Shown here piece after piece: positions 14,845 to 23,250 of a DNA stretch of 33,547 bases. The DNA lies in the NCBI GenBank assembly GCA_041743425.1, contig JBGTMS010000037.1, forward strand, positions 1 to 33,547, given 5' to 3'. A program made the position numbers and the translations under genes. The DNA comes from JTS-RE37 sp041743425. GTDB taxonomy: Bacteria; Bacteroidota; Bacteroidia; Flavobacteriales; Flavobacteriaceae. How positions within the stretch are numbered: position 1 is the stretch's first letter; the number at the start of each line of letters is the position of its first letter. The notes under the pieces are model-generated. The model was given only the letters and a program-made list of their open reading frames with translations. It ran no database searches and had not been told where the DNA came from.

Positions 14845-16140
14845 TCACAAATGGTCATCCCAGCCCTTTGGTTTGGGTGTTCCTAATTTTCCCATTGATT
14901 TGGCAACGACCATGGATACCGCTGCGTCTCCGGAAACATTTATGACGGTACGGCACATATCCAGAGGCCTGTCAACCGCGAAGATCAGGGCAAGTCCGGC
15001 TTCCGGGATCCCGGCCTGGGCAAGAACGATGACAAGCATGACCATTCCGGCTCCGGGTACTGCAGCGCTGCCGATGGAGGCCAGCGTAGCGGTAACAATA
15101 ATCCCGAGCTGTGCCGAAAGTCCGAGTTCCATCCCAAAGGCCTGAGCAATAAAAACCGCGGCTACAGCCTGGTAAAGACTAGTGCCATCCATGTTAATGG
15201 TAGCGCCAATGGGAAGGACAAAACTGCTTACCTCCTCCTCTACTCCCAGGTGTTCCTCCACACGTTCCATCGTTACCGGAAGAGTAGCTGCGCTCGAGCT
15301 GGTAGAAAATGCGAGCAGTTGCGCCGGCCCCATGCCCTTCATAAAGAAAGCGGGCGATTTCCGGGTGAATAGCCATACGATCAACAGGTAAACACAAAGC
15401 ATCAGGATCAGTCCGAAAACCACACAGAATGCATACCAGGCAAGCGCCTTAAAAAGATCCAAACTAGGGGATTCGACCACCAGGGCCGCAAGTAGCGCGA
15501 ATACGCCGTAAGGGGCTGCCAGCATAATGATATCAATAAGTTTCAGGATGACCTCATTAAATCCGTCAAAAAAGCTCTTTACCGGGGCGGCAATTTCAGG
15601 CGGAATCAGAATAAGGCCTATCCCGAAAAAAATAGCAAAAAATATGACCTGAAGCATGTTACCATTATCACTGGCGGCCTTAAAAATATTGCTGGGTACC
15701 AGGTCTTCCACCGCTTTGAGCGGGCCGGCGTCCTTTTGCATTTCCGCTTCAGCGATGCGGCTGTCAGCATCTCCTTTGTAATTTTCGACCAGATCATTTC
15801 GTGTAGCTTCGGAGATAGACCCCCCGGGCTTTACGATATTGACTACAGCCAGCCCGATAGAAACAGCCGTTACCGTCGTGAGTATATAGAGCACAATGGT
15901 ACGCCCGCCCATTTTGGAGAGTTTGGAAATATCTTTCAGATCGGAGATACCCTTTATCAGAGATGCCAGAATCAGAGGTACGGCAATTAATTTCAGGGAA
16001 TTTATAAAAATGGTGCCGAAGGGTTTGATCCAATCAGCGACAAGACCAGGTCCTGACTCAAATTGAACCATCAGCAGGGCAAAAAGGACCCCTGCCGCCA
16101 TCCCTATCAATATCTGCCAATGCAATGCAAGTTTTTTCAT
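14845..16140 (-). CDS. Dicarboxylate/acidic amino acid:cation symporter (DAACS, GltPh-like)
   Basis: 431 residues with eight transmembrane helices and two re-entrant hairpins expected. HP1 carries SSSAATLPVT at 281-290, TM7 NMDGTS at 316-321, and TM8 DRPLDMCRT at 390-398. Asp390, Asp394 and Arg397 fall at the same numbers as in archaeal GltPh, where Arg397 holds the side-chain carboxylate of aspartate and Asp394 its amine. That favours glutamate/aspartate or a C4-dicarboxylate as substrate, driven by Na+ or H+. A charged insert at about 108-150 lies in the TM3-TM4 region. It lies 60 nt after aroC, perhaps in one transcript, and 199 nt before the ATP-grasp cluster on the same strand. Confidence 0.95.
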   Translation of the reverse strand: MKKLALHWQILIGMAAGVLFALLMVQFESGPGLVADWIKPFGTIFINSLKLIAVPLILASLIKGISDLKDISKLSKMGGRTIVLYILTTVTAVSIGLAVVNIVKPGGSISEATRNDLVENYKGDADSRIAEAEMQKDAGPLKAVEDLVPSNIFKAASDNGNMLQVIFFAIFFGIGLILIPPEIAAPVKSFFDGFNEVILKLIDIIMLAAPYGVFALLAALVVESPSLDLFKALAWYAFCVVFGLILMLCVYLLIVWLFTRKSPAFFMKGMGPAQLLAFSTSSSAATLPVTMERVEEHLGVEEEVSSFVLPIGATINMDGTSLYQAVAAVFIAQAFGMELGLSAQLGIIVTATLASIGSAAVPGAGMVMLVIVLAQAGIPEAGLALIFAVDRPLDMCRTVINVSGDAAVSMVVAKSMGKLGTPKPKGWDDHL

Positions 16141-16159
16141 CTGCGCTATAATTTATAAG

Positions 16160-16167
16160 GCAAGATA
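16160..16167 (-). promoter_or_regulatory. Possible -7 element of the symporter gene
   Basis: TATCTTGC on the minus strand, 20 nt before the ATG at 16140; same octamer as upstream of the ATP-grasp cluster. It would allow transcription independent of aroC. Confidence 0.3.
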
Positions 16168-16200
16168 CTCTATTGGAAGAATACGGTCAGGAAAACCCTT

Positions 16201-17265
16201 CTACAATTTATTGGCCCGGGCAAGGAGCGTAAAATCAGCAAGCACCAGAGCGGCCATGGCCTCAACAATGGGTACCGCCCTGGGAACCACACAAGGATCA
16301 TGGCGGCCTTTTCCCTGGGAGACCACTTTGTCACCCTTTATATCAATAGTTTCGTAAGGCTGCAGGATGGTCGCAACCGGTTTAAAGGCTACCCGGAAAT
16401 AAATGGGCATTCCATTGCTGATGCCTCCCTGTATTCCTCCGCTGTGATTCGTCTTAGTGGTTCCATCCGGATTGAAAGCATCATTATGGTTGCTGCCTTT
16501 CATAGTCACACCTGCAAAGCCGCTCCCATACTCGAAGCCCTTTACCGCATTTATGGAAAGCATGGCCTGTCCAAGGACGGCATGTAATTTATCAAATACA
16601 GGCTCTCCCAAGGCGACAGGGACATTGTTAATGACACATGATACCACCCCCCCGATGGTGTCCCCCTCTTTACGTATTTCACGGATATACGCTTCCATCC
16701 TGGCCGCGGTTTCCGGATCAGGACATCGGACCGGATTGCCTTCCGTCAGCGAGAAGTCGAGTTCGGAGTGGTCCTTCTCCAAAGCGAGTTCGCCGACCTG
16801 GGAGACGTAGGCATTAATTGAAACCGATGAGAGAAACTGACGTGCGATAGCACCCGCAACTACCCTGCTGGCTGTTTCCCGTGCAGAACTTCGGCCACCT
16901 CCTTTATAATCCCTGAAGCCAAATTTTTGGTCATATACATAATCGGCATGTGATGGCCGGTAGGAGGCCTTGAGATGCTCGTAGTCGCCTGATTTGTGAT
17001 CCGTGTTATGGATGGTAAATCCGATGGGGGTCCCAGTCGTCCTGCCTTCAAAAATACCTGAATATATAGTAACGCTATCCTCTTCTTTACGTTGGGTGAC
17101 AATCGCAGATTGCCCTGGTTTTCTTCGATCCATTTGGGCCCTGATGGCCTCAAGGTCAATTGTTATGCCGGCCGGGCAGCCATCAATAACACCCCCTATC
17201 GCCGGACCATGCGATTCACCAAATGTCGTAAGTCTGAATAGGGTTCCAAAACTATTTCCTGCCAT
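16201..17265 (-). CDS. aroC: Chorismate synthase
   Basis: 354 residues, normal length. It starts MAGNSFGTLFRLTTFGESHGPAIGG with the first family signature, followed by MDRRKPGQS at 46-54, the flavin/substrate-site stretch GGRSSARETASRVVAGA, the DAFNPDGTTKTNHSGGIQGG region, and DPCVVPRAVPIVEAMAA near the end. It makes chorismate from 5-enolpyruvylshikimate-3-phosphate with reduced FMN as cofactor, the last step of the shikimate pathway that feeds aromatic amino acids, folate and menaquinone. Cytosolic. Gene order aroC then symporter on the same strand, 60 nt apart. No other aro genes are in the window. Confidence 0.98.
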   Translation of the reverse strand: MAGNSFGTLFRLTTFGESHGPAIGGVIDGCPAGITIDLEAIRAQMDRRKPGQSAIVTQRKEEDSVTIYSGIFEGRTTGTPIGFTIHNTDHKSGDYEHLKASYRPSHADYVYDQKFGFRDYKGGGRSSARETASRVVAGAIARQFLSSVSINAYVSQVGELALEKDHSELDFSLTEGNPVRCPDPETAARMEAYIREIRKEGDTIGGVVSCVINNVPVALGEPVFDKLHAVLGQAMLSINAVKGFEYGSGFAGVTMKGSNHNDAFNPDGTTKTNHSGGIQGGISNGMPIYFRVAFKPVATILQPYETIDIKGDKVVSQGKGRHDPCVVPRAVPIVEAMAALVLADFTLLARANKL

Positions 17266-17495
17266 TGTACCGGATAGTATTTAAGAATTTTATTGACGAA
17301 TAACTGCGGCCTTGCCCGTTTCGTAAAACAGGTGGCGATCCTGCCGGAATTCAAAGGTACACGTTAAGCTGCATGAAAACAACAGTAGCGCAGGCTTAAT
17401 ATTATCGTAACATCAGCTGAGGAATAAGATCAAAAAAATAACACGAACTCCCCCACACTTCAGATAAATTTAATTTTAAAATGTACCAATAGTTA

Positions 17496-17503
17496 TAAAT
17501 TTG
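17496..17503 (+). promoter_or_regulatory. -7 promoter element that decides the start of the LpxH-like gene
   Basis: TAAATTTG, an exact TAnnTTTG match. It overlaps the first possible TTG start at 17501, so transcription should begin near 17510 and translation further down, at the TTG at 17522. Confidence 0.5.
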
Positions 17504-17521
17504 TCATCGCACAGCATTAAA

Positions 17522-18376
17522 TTGAGAAAGAGGAATATAGAGGTCGTTGTTATTTCTAATGTCCATTTGGGCAGTGAGGACTGTCATGCCGATGAGCTGC
17601 TATCTTATCTGAACAGCATCAAACCGAAACAAGTAATTTTGAACGGAGATTTTATCGATACAGACATGCTTCGCAACGGCCATTTGCCATCCACGCATTT
17701 AAGGGTACTGAAAAAAATTATTGGTCTGATGTCGACCGGAACGCTGGTGTCCTATACCATCGGGCAAAACGACTTGTTCATCCGTAAATTTGCTCCTTTT
17801 ACGTTGGAAAAATTCAGACTGCGAAATCATATGACATTGGACCTGGACGGTAAAATGGCCTGGTTTCTCAACAGGGATCTTTTTGATATATCCCCTGTGA
17901 TTGTAAGATGGCTGGCCGGTTCAGGCAGTCTTGGCTTCGGGTTGTTGCTCAAACTAAGTACGTTTTATTCATGCTTACGCAGGTTTTTCAGGAAAGCCAA
18001 TAAAAAACCGCACAAAGTCGCCATTGATAGTGTCTCCCAGGTACAGCAAATAGAAAAGGCCCTGGCGGATCTGGCAATAGAGCAGGCGGTGGATTATGTG
18101 ATCTGTGGTCATTTGAGAGCACCAAAAAAAGAATTGTTGGCGACAGGACATGGAAGCTGTACCCTCCTGAGTGCCGGGGATTGGATCAAAAGCCTCACTG
18201 CCCTGGAATACTCCTTTAAGCGTTGGAAGATCTACCACTATAGCGAAGACAAATTGCCTGCTTTCTATGCCGATGAAGACCTGAAGGGGATGGATATGAA
18301 TGAACTGCTTGCCATCCTTGTGGATAATCGGATTGACAGCAGAAGTCAGAAAAAGGAGGGTTCATCAGAGCACTAA
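17522..18376 (+). CDS. UDP-2,3-diacylglucosamine diphosphatase-like metallophosphoesterase, probably inactive
   Basis: 284 residues from a TTG at 17522. No in-frame ATG exists nearby, and the family starts at the equivalent of RKRNIEVVVIS. The gene is colinear with Bacteroidota LpxH-like proteins throughout (CHADELLSYLNSIKPKQVILNGD, SAGDWIKSLTALEY). However, metal-site motifs are changed: SNVHLG (Asp to Asn13), GQND at 81-84 where GNHD is expected, NRD at 117-119 for HGD, and GHLR at 196-199 for GHxH. Only His15, the GDFID motif (Asp43) and His197 remain. The normal enzyme cuts UDP-2,3-diacylglucosamine in lipid A synthesis. This copy probably cannot hold two metals. The frame is intact, so it is a pseudoenzyme candidate and not a pseudogene. 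Its end overlaps ydiJ-like by 12 nt, tail to tail. Confidence 0.85.
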   Translation: MRKRNIEVVVISNVHLGSEDCHADELLSYLNSIKPKQVILNGDFIDTDMLRNGHLPSTHLRVLKKIIGLMSTGTLVSYTIGQNDLFIRKFAPFTLEKFRLRNHMTLDLDGKMAWFLNRDLFDISPVIVRWLAGSGSLGFGLLLKLSTFYSCLRRFFRKANKKPHKVAIDSVSQVQQIEKALADLAIEQAVDYVICGHLRAPKKELLATGHGSCTLLSAGDWIKSLTALEYSFKRWKIYHYSEDKLPAFYADEDLKGMDMNELLAILVDNRIDSRSQKKEGSSEH

Positions 18377-21277
18377 GGCCTCTTTCAGGATCGTAACCGG
18401 GTGCAATGCCTTCCTGCCGGTACCATCCAGGATCTGATGCCGGCAGCTGGTTCCATTGGCGGCTATAATGGTTGATTCTTCCATTTTCCTGACAGTTGGG
18501 AACAGTTTCAGTTCCCCGATTTGCATACTTATGGCATAATGTTCTTTTTCATATCCAAAGGAACCTGCCATCCCGCAACAGCCTGAGCTTATGATGGCCA
18601 CGGTGTAATTAGCCGGTAAATTCAGGAGGTCAAAAGTCACTTTTTGATTGGAAAGCGCTTTCTGATGGCAATGCGTATGAATTTTTACTGTTTTCTTCTC
18701 AGTCGTAAACCGGCCGGAGCCAATAACCCCCTTTTCAATTTCAGACGCCAGGAATTCCTCAACAAGGAAACTGCAGGATGCCAGCGCGTCCACCTGTGGA
18801 GCGGGAAATCCGAATCGCTTATATTCATCCCTGAAAGTAAGAATGGCGGAAGGTTCCAGGCCAATTACCGGTGTTCCTTCTGAGGCATAGACTTTCAGTT
18901 GTTCTATATTTTTTTCCGCAAGTAGTTTGGCCTGTTTTAAAAAACCTTTTGAAATAAAGGTGCGGCCACTTTCCCCATAGTACAGGCTGACATCATATCC
19001 AAGGGCACATAATAAAATAATAGCATCCTTCCCCACCTCATTGTCCAGATAACGTGTAAATTCATCAATGTAAAGTACCAGCTTCTTCTTTCTGTTTTCC
19101 TGCTTATTTCTTTCCTGTTTCAGGCAGGAATCAAAATTATACCGTGATACTCTGGGCAGGGAGCGTTCCATGGCCACTCCTGAGGTATTCTTGATCACCC
19201 GACCAATAATTTTTGAAGCGAACATCGTATTGCTCAGCCCCGGCATTTTGCTTGCCCAATGATTGAGTCTGGTGTTATAGGCAAATAATTTACTTCGGAG
19301 CGGATACCCATGCACCTCCTGGTATTGATACTGAAATTCAGCCTTTAATGTAGCTACGTCTACATTGCTGGGGCACTCCCCGGCGCATGCCTTGCAACTA
19401 AGGCAAAGATCAAATACCTCTTTAAGTTCTTCCCGGTCAAATTTATTCGTGTCGCCGGGCCTGCTCAGAAATTCACGAAGGGCATTGGCACGCCCGCGGG
19501 TGGTGTCTTTTTCATTTTTTGTAGCATGATAACTCGGACACATAGCGCCTGCCACCTGGTGGGTTTTCCGGCAATCCCCGCTTCCGTTGCATTTTTCAGT
19601 AGCCCTCAGAATGCCCTCGCTATCAGAAAAATCGAGCATGGTGGTCAATTTCGGTTCCACCCTGTCGATTTCATACCGCAGCGAGGCATCCATAGGATAC
19701 GCATCCACAATCTTGCCTGGGTTAAAAATGTTATGTGGATCAAAATAGGTCTTCACTCGTTTTAAAAGGGCGTAGTTCTGAGTTCCAATCATCAACGGAA
19801 TGAATTCTGCCCGTACAATCCCGTCTCCATGTTCGCCACTGAAAGATCCCTGGTATTTTTTGGTGAGTCTGGCCACTGCGGTAGTAATTTCCCTGAACAG
19901 GACGACATCGTCCGATTTTTTAAGGTTCAGAATAGGTCGGAGATGCAATTCTCCCGCCCCGGCATGCGCATAGTAAACAGCGTCCTGACCAAAGTCTTTC
20001 ATGATCTGTGAAAAGTCCCCGATAAAGCGATGGAGATCTTCCAACGCCACCGCGGTATCTTCAATACAGGCTACTGCTTTGCGGTCCCCTACCATATTGC
20101 CAAGAAGCCCGAGTCCGGCTTTACGAAGTTCAACGGCCTTATTTATATCATCCCCTGCCAGCACCGGATGTGCATAACTCATCCCTGATTCCCTGATTGT
20201 TTCGAGTAGTTCATGCAACTGTTTCCCAAGACCTGCTTCGGTAGCATCTCTGACTTCAAGCATCAGGAGGGCGGCCGGGTCCCCTTCAACAAAGAAACGA
20301 TTGGGCAGCTGTGCCCGATTATTTTTGGTACAATCAAGAATAACCCTGTCCATCATTTCACAGAGGTAGAGGGTGTGTGCCATCAGCGGTGCCACGTCCC
20401 TGAGACAAGCCTCTAGGGTGTTATAGTGAGTGACAACCATTGCTGCATAAGGAGGTGGCAGCTCATCCAACTGAAGGGTGATCTCGGTGGTAAATGCAAG
20501 GGTACCTTCACTTCCGGAGAGCAGCGCACAAAGATTGGTATCGCGGTCCGAATGATCGAAAACGGAGGTTTTAAGGATTTCATCTATTGCATATCCTGTA
20601 TTTCTACGGTGAATACTCTCCTTGGGAAATTCTTTCAATATTTCAGAAGCTATTTCCTTATTTGACAGCTCATTATATATATTTTTATAAATCATTCCTT
20701 CAAGATCACTCTGTTGTGCCTTGATCCGGTATGTTTCAGGAGATTCCGTTTTGAACTCGACAAGTGAGCCATCAGATAGTATGGTTTTAAGGGAGACCAC
20801 CTTATCCCGCGTAACCCCATATTGGATGGAGGTGGTGCCGCTGGAATTATTACCTACCATTCCTCCGATCATACAGCGGTTACCAGTTGAAGTATTAGGT
20901 CCAAAAAACAAGCCTTCGAGGGCAAGGTACTGGTTCAATTCGTCCCGGATGACACCGGGTTGTACCGTGACCTGTTTTTTTTCCCGATCCAGAGACAGAA
21001 TACCGGTAAAATGCCGGGATACATCAACAACAATCCCTTCTCCCACGCACTGGCCGGCAAGGGAGGTCCCGGCTGTTCTGGGGATAAGTCCTAGCTTTTC
21101 TTCCCTGGCAAAATGGATGAGACGTATGATATCCGGGACGGTTTTGGGAAAGGCAACTGCCAATGGCAGTTTACGGTACACTGAGGCATCTGTGGCATAT
21201 AAGGAACGGCTAAGTTCATCATACTGCAAGCTTCCCTCCAGTGACCCTTTAAGAATTTCTAATTTAGATTGGATCAA
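18365..21277 (-). CDS. FAD-binding and (Fe-S)-binding oxidoreductase, YdiJ/D-2-hydroxyacid dehydrogenase-like
   Basis: 970 residues, a fusion usual for YdiJ-type enzymes. The N-terminal FAD_binding_4 domain has PRTAGTSLAGQCVGEG (about 61-76) and GPNTSTGNRCMIGGMVGNN. The FAD-oxidase C-terminal domain (about 280-540) has YAHAGAGELHLRP and SGEHGDG. The Fe-S part has CNGSGDCRKTHQVAGAMCP (about 562-580) and CLSCKACAGECP (about 625-636). Two CCG-type cysteine clusters follow, HTHCHQKAL (about 868) and SSGCCGMAGSFG (about 899). Such enzymes oxidise D-2-hydroxyacids (D-2-hydroxyglutarate, D-lactate) and pass electrons through the Fe-S centres to the quinone pool. Substrate is not readable from sequence. 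The start at 21277 gives MIQSKLEILKGSL, with little room for a longer N-terminus. Confidence 0.93.
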   Translation of the reverse strand: MIQSKLEILKGSLEGSLQYDELSRSLYATDASVYRKLPLAVAFPKTVPDIIRLIHFAREEKLGLIPRTAGTSLAGQCVGEGIVVDVSRHFTGILSLDREKKQVTVQPGVIRDELNQYLALEGLFFGPNTSTGNRCMIGGMVGNNSSGTTSIQYGVTRDKVVSLKTILSDGSLVEFKTESPETYRIKAQQSDLEGMIYKNIYNELSNKEIASEILKEFPKESIHRRNTGYAIDEILKTSVFDHSDRDTNLCALLSGSEGTLAFTTEITLQLDELPPPYAAMVVTHYNTLEACLRDVAPLMAHTLYLCEMMDRVILDCTKNNRAQLPNRFFVEGDPAALLMLEVRDATEAGLGKQLHELLETIRESGMSYAHPVLAGDDINKAVELRKAGLGLLGNMVGDRKAVACIEDTAVALEDLHRFIGDFSQIMKDFGQDAVYYAHAGAGELHLRPILNLKKSDDVVLFREITTAVARLTKKYQGSFSGEHGDGIVRAEFIPLMIGTQNYALLKRVKTYFDPHNIFNPGKIVDAYPMDASLRYEIDRVEPKLTTMLDFSDSEGILRATEKCNGSGDCRKTHQVAGAMCPSYHATKNEKDTTRGRANALREFLSRPGDTNKFDREELKEVFDLCLSCKACAGECPSNVDVATLKAEFQYQYQEVHGYPLRSKLFAYNTRLNHWASKMPGLSNTMFASKIIGRVIKNTSGVAMERSLPRVSRYNFDSCLKQERNKQENRKKKLVLYIDEFTRYLDNEVGKDAIILLCALGYDVSLYYGESGRTFISKGFLKQAKLLAEKNIEQLKVYASEGTPVIGLEPSAILTFRDEYKRFGFPAPQVDALASCSFLVEEFLASEIEKGVIGSGRFTTEKKTVKIHTHCHQKALSNQKVTFDLLNLPANYTVAIISSGCCGMAGSFGYEKEHYAISMQIGELKLFPTVRKMEESTIIAANGTSCRHQILDGTGRKALHPVTILKEALVL

Positions 21278-21311
21278 CCGTCTTCAATTAAGGCCACTAA
21301 TTTAAGTTTTT

Positions 21312-21344
21312 CTTGTCTCGGGGCCATCAAAAGTCCTATTTTTG
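21312..21344 (+). promoter_or_regulatory. Promoter of the beta-barrel gene at 21367
   Basis: CTTG at 21312-21315 and TATTTTTG at 21337-21344 with a 21-nt spacer fit the Bacteroidota -33/-7 pattern. The ATG follows 22 nt later, which also supports the start at 21367 over the open frame beginning at 21313. Confidence 0.6.
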
Positions 21345-21366
21345 CAAGAATTATAATTTTATACCT

Positions 21367-21864
21367 ATGAAAACTTACAACATATTATTTGCGGCGTTCC
21401 TGGTTCTGACCTCATTTTCAATGAGTGCTCAGGATATCTCTGATCATGCCCTGGGGTTGCGCCTGGGTGACAGTGACGGCTTTGGCGCTGAAATTTCCTA
21501 CCAAAAATTAATCAGTACCGACAACCGGCTGGAACTTGATCTCGGATGGAGGGACAGCAGGAGTTATGACGCTTTTAAACTGGCTGCCGTTTACCAATGG
21601 GTCAGGTCACTTGACGGGGATTTCAACTGGTATTACGGGGTCGGTGGCGGCTTTGGAAGTGTAGACTTTGAACCCACGGTGAACGGAGATCCCGATGGGG
21701 GTGTTTTTATATTCGGAGCCGGGAATATTGGGGTCGAATATAATTTTGACATCCCTCTGCTCCTCTCTCTTGATTTCAGACCGGAGATAGGAATTGTCGG
21801 GTATGATGATTTCTCCGATAACTTCGATTTTGACATTGCATTGGGCATCCGATATCAGTTCTGA
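21367..21864 (+). CDS. Small outer-membrane beta-barrel protein
   Basis: 165 residues from the ATG at 21367. Signal peptide MKTYNILFAAFLVLTSFSMSAQ (cut after about residue 22, S-A-Q). The mature part is a series of amphipathic strands with Gly/Asp turns (LGLRLGDSDGFGAEISYQK, RLELDLGWRD, FNWYYGVGGGFGSV, FIFGAGNIGVEYNF) and ends IALGIRYQF with the terminal aromatic residue used for insertion by BamA. About eight strands are expected. An acidic loop, DDFSDNFDFD, precedes the last strand. Its role is unknown; many flavobacteria have several such proteins. It is transcribed alone from a good promoter, divergent from the YdiJ-like gene. Confidence 0.85.
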   Translation: MKTYNILFAAFLVLTSFSMSAQDISDHALGLRLGDSDGFGAEISYQKLISTDNRLELDLGWRDSRSYDAFKLAAVYQWVRSLDGDFNWYYGVGGGFGSVDFEPTVNGDPDGGVFIFGAGNIGVEYNFDIPLLLSLDFRPEIGIVGYDDFSDNFDFDIALGIRYQF

Positions 21865-21925
21865 TAGCTCACTGTACTCCCTTTGGTATGATCTGAAGGA
21901 TTTTTTTATAACCGTATTATATAAT

Positions 21926-21933
21926 TACCTTTG
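21926..21933 (+). promoter_or_regulatory. -7 promoter element of the TlpA-like gene
   Basis: TACCTTTG, an exact TAnnTTTG match, 20 nt before the ATG at 21954. T-rich sequence lies at the -33 position. Confidence 0.55.
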
Positions 21934-21953
21934 TAGCTCTAAAAAAATTACGC

Positions 21954-23072
21954 ATGAAGAATGTTATTTATGGAATCCTCGTCGTGCTTGTTCTGAGTGC
22001 CTGCGGGGAAGGATCAGACGAATTTACCATAACCGGTAAGCTGAACGGAGATCTCGCAGCCGGGACACAGGTTTTTCTTAAAAAAACGGATGAAAAAAAT
22101 ATGCCTGTCGATGTGGATACCACAACTGTGGAAAATGGAAAATTCACTTTCACCGGAACAGCAGGAACTCCCGAGCTTTACTACATTTTTATAGATCAGA
22201 TTCGCGGTAACATCCCTGTGATTATAGAAAAAGGGGCGATCAGCGTAACAGCACAAAAGGACAGCCTGGCATTTGCCGAAATGGAAGGGACGGAACAAAA
22301 TGAATTATTTACTGACTTTTTGGAGGGTTCCCGTGCACTTTCTTTCAGAGCGATGTCGATGCAGGATGATATGAGGAACGCCGGTACTGAAAAGGATTCC
22401 GCGACAAGAGAAGCCGCTATTGCGTCATTAAGGGATGAGTACATGGAATTGCAGGATGAAGCAAAAAGTTTTGAACTTGATTTTGCCAAAGAGAATCCCA
22501 ATGCCCTGATCTCAGCGCTTATTATCGACAAAGTCCTCACCACCAAAGCGCTTCCTGAAGCCGAAGTAAAGGCGCTTTATGAAGCCCTTAGCCCGGAAAT
22601 CAAGGAAAGTTCCGTTGGAAAAAAGATTCTTGAAAAACTGGGCAAATCGGAAGCAACCTCAATTGGATCGAAGGCTCCTAACTTCTCAGCTCCTACTCCC
22701 ACCGGAGAAGAATTGGCATTACATGATGTACTCGGGAAAGCGACCATTGTGGATTTCTGGGCGGCATGGTGTAGACCCTGCAGGGCGGAAAACCCCAATG
22801 TGGTGGAAGTTTACAATAAATACCGGGAAAAGGGTCTGGCCATCCTTGGCGTTTCCCTGGACAGGACCGCGGAAGACTGGAAACAGGCGATCATAGATGA
22901 CGGCCTGGAATGGAATCATGTATCTAACGTCAATTACTTTGATGAAATCGCGCAGCTGTATAATGTGAATGCGATTCCCGCCACCTTTATCCTCGATGAA
23001 AATGGGGTGATAGTGGCCAAGGATCTTCGCGGCGCAGCTCTGGAACAGAAAATAGCAGAACTCCTCGATTGA
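21954..23072 (+). CDS. TlpA-like thiol-disulfide reductase lipoprotein (DUF4369 + AhpC/TSA)
   Basis: 372 residues. A lipoprotein signal with lipobox LSAC puts the lipidated Cys at 17, followed by GEGSDEF. Residues about 25-120 are a DUF4369-type beta domain (FTITGKLNGDL ... VFLKKTDEK). A helical linker covers about 125-230. The thioredoxin-like AhpC/TSA domain (about 235-372) holds WCRPC with Cys273 and Cys276, and the cis-Pro in AIPATF. In Bacteroidota these envelope-anchored proteins reduce disulfides, for example in cytochrome c maturation or stress resistance; the partner is not visible here. The gene ends in a clear terminator. It has its own promoter. Confidence 0.94.
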   Translation: MKNVIYGILVVLVLSACGEGSDEFTITGKLNGDLAAGTQVFLKKTDEKNMPVDVDTTTVENGKFTFTGTAGTPELYYIFIDQIRGNIPVIIEKGAISVTAQKDSLAFAEMEGTEQNELFTDFLEGSRALSFRAMSMQDDMRNAGTEKDSATREAAIASLRDEYMELQDEAKSFELDFAKENPNALISALIIDKVLTTKALPEAEVKALYEALSPEIKESSVGKKILEKLGKSEATSIGSKAPNFSAPTPTGEELALHDVLGKATIVDFWAAWCRPCRAENPNVVEVYNKYREKGLAILGVSLDRTAEDWKQAIIDDGLEWNHVSNVNYFDEIAQLYNVNAIPATFILDENGVIVAKDLRGAALEQKIAELLD

Positions 23073-23093
23073 GTCAACCTCCTAATGTAACTG

Positions 23094-23123
23094 AAAGCCA
23101 CCGGAAAGGTGGCTTTTTTTATT
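23094..23123 (+). terminator. Intrinsic terminator of the TlpA-like gene
   Basis: GCCACC (23097-23102), loop GGAAA and GGTGGC (23108-23113), followed by seven T residues. It lies 24 nt after the stop at 23072. Confidence 0.9.
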
Positions 23124-23200
23124 TGAAGAAACCTGTGCCACTGGAACGGAATGTAAAAAAATGCCGGCTGTAGGTGTGGTAGTCGGGTTGTTAAATTAAG

Positions 23201-23232
23201 AAGGCCGTCTGAGATGCAGACGGCCTTTTTTA
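23201..23232. terminator. Second hairpin terminator, between convergent genes
   Basis: An 11-bp stem (23201-23211 with 23217-23227; core GGCCGTCTG/CAGACGGCC), loop AGATG and TTTTTT on the plus side. It is the nearest hairpin downstream of the minus-strand lipoprotein gene that ends at 23251; on that strand it is followed by the U-rich TTCTTAATTT, so it may work both ways. Confidence 0.85.
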
Positions 23233-23250
23233 TTGTTTGCTTCAGGAGGT

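Noticed and set aside
23145..23200. tRNA-like or riboswitch-like element between the two terminators
   Set aside because: No cloverleaf, T-loop GTTC motif or known riboswitch core could be made from the sequence.
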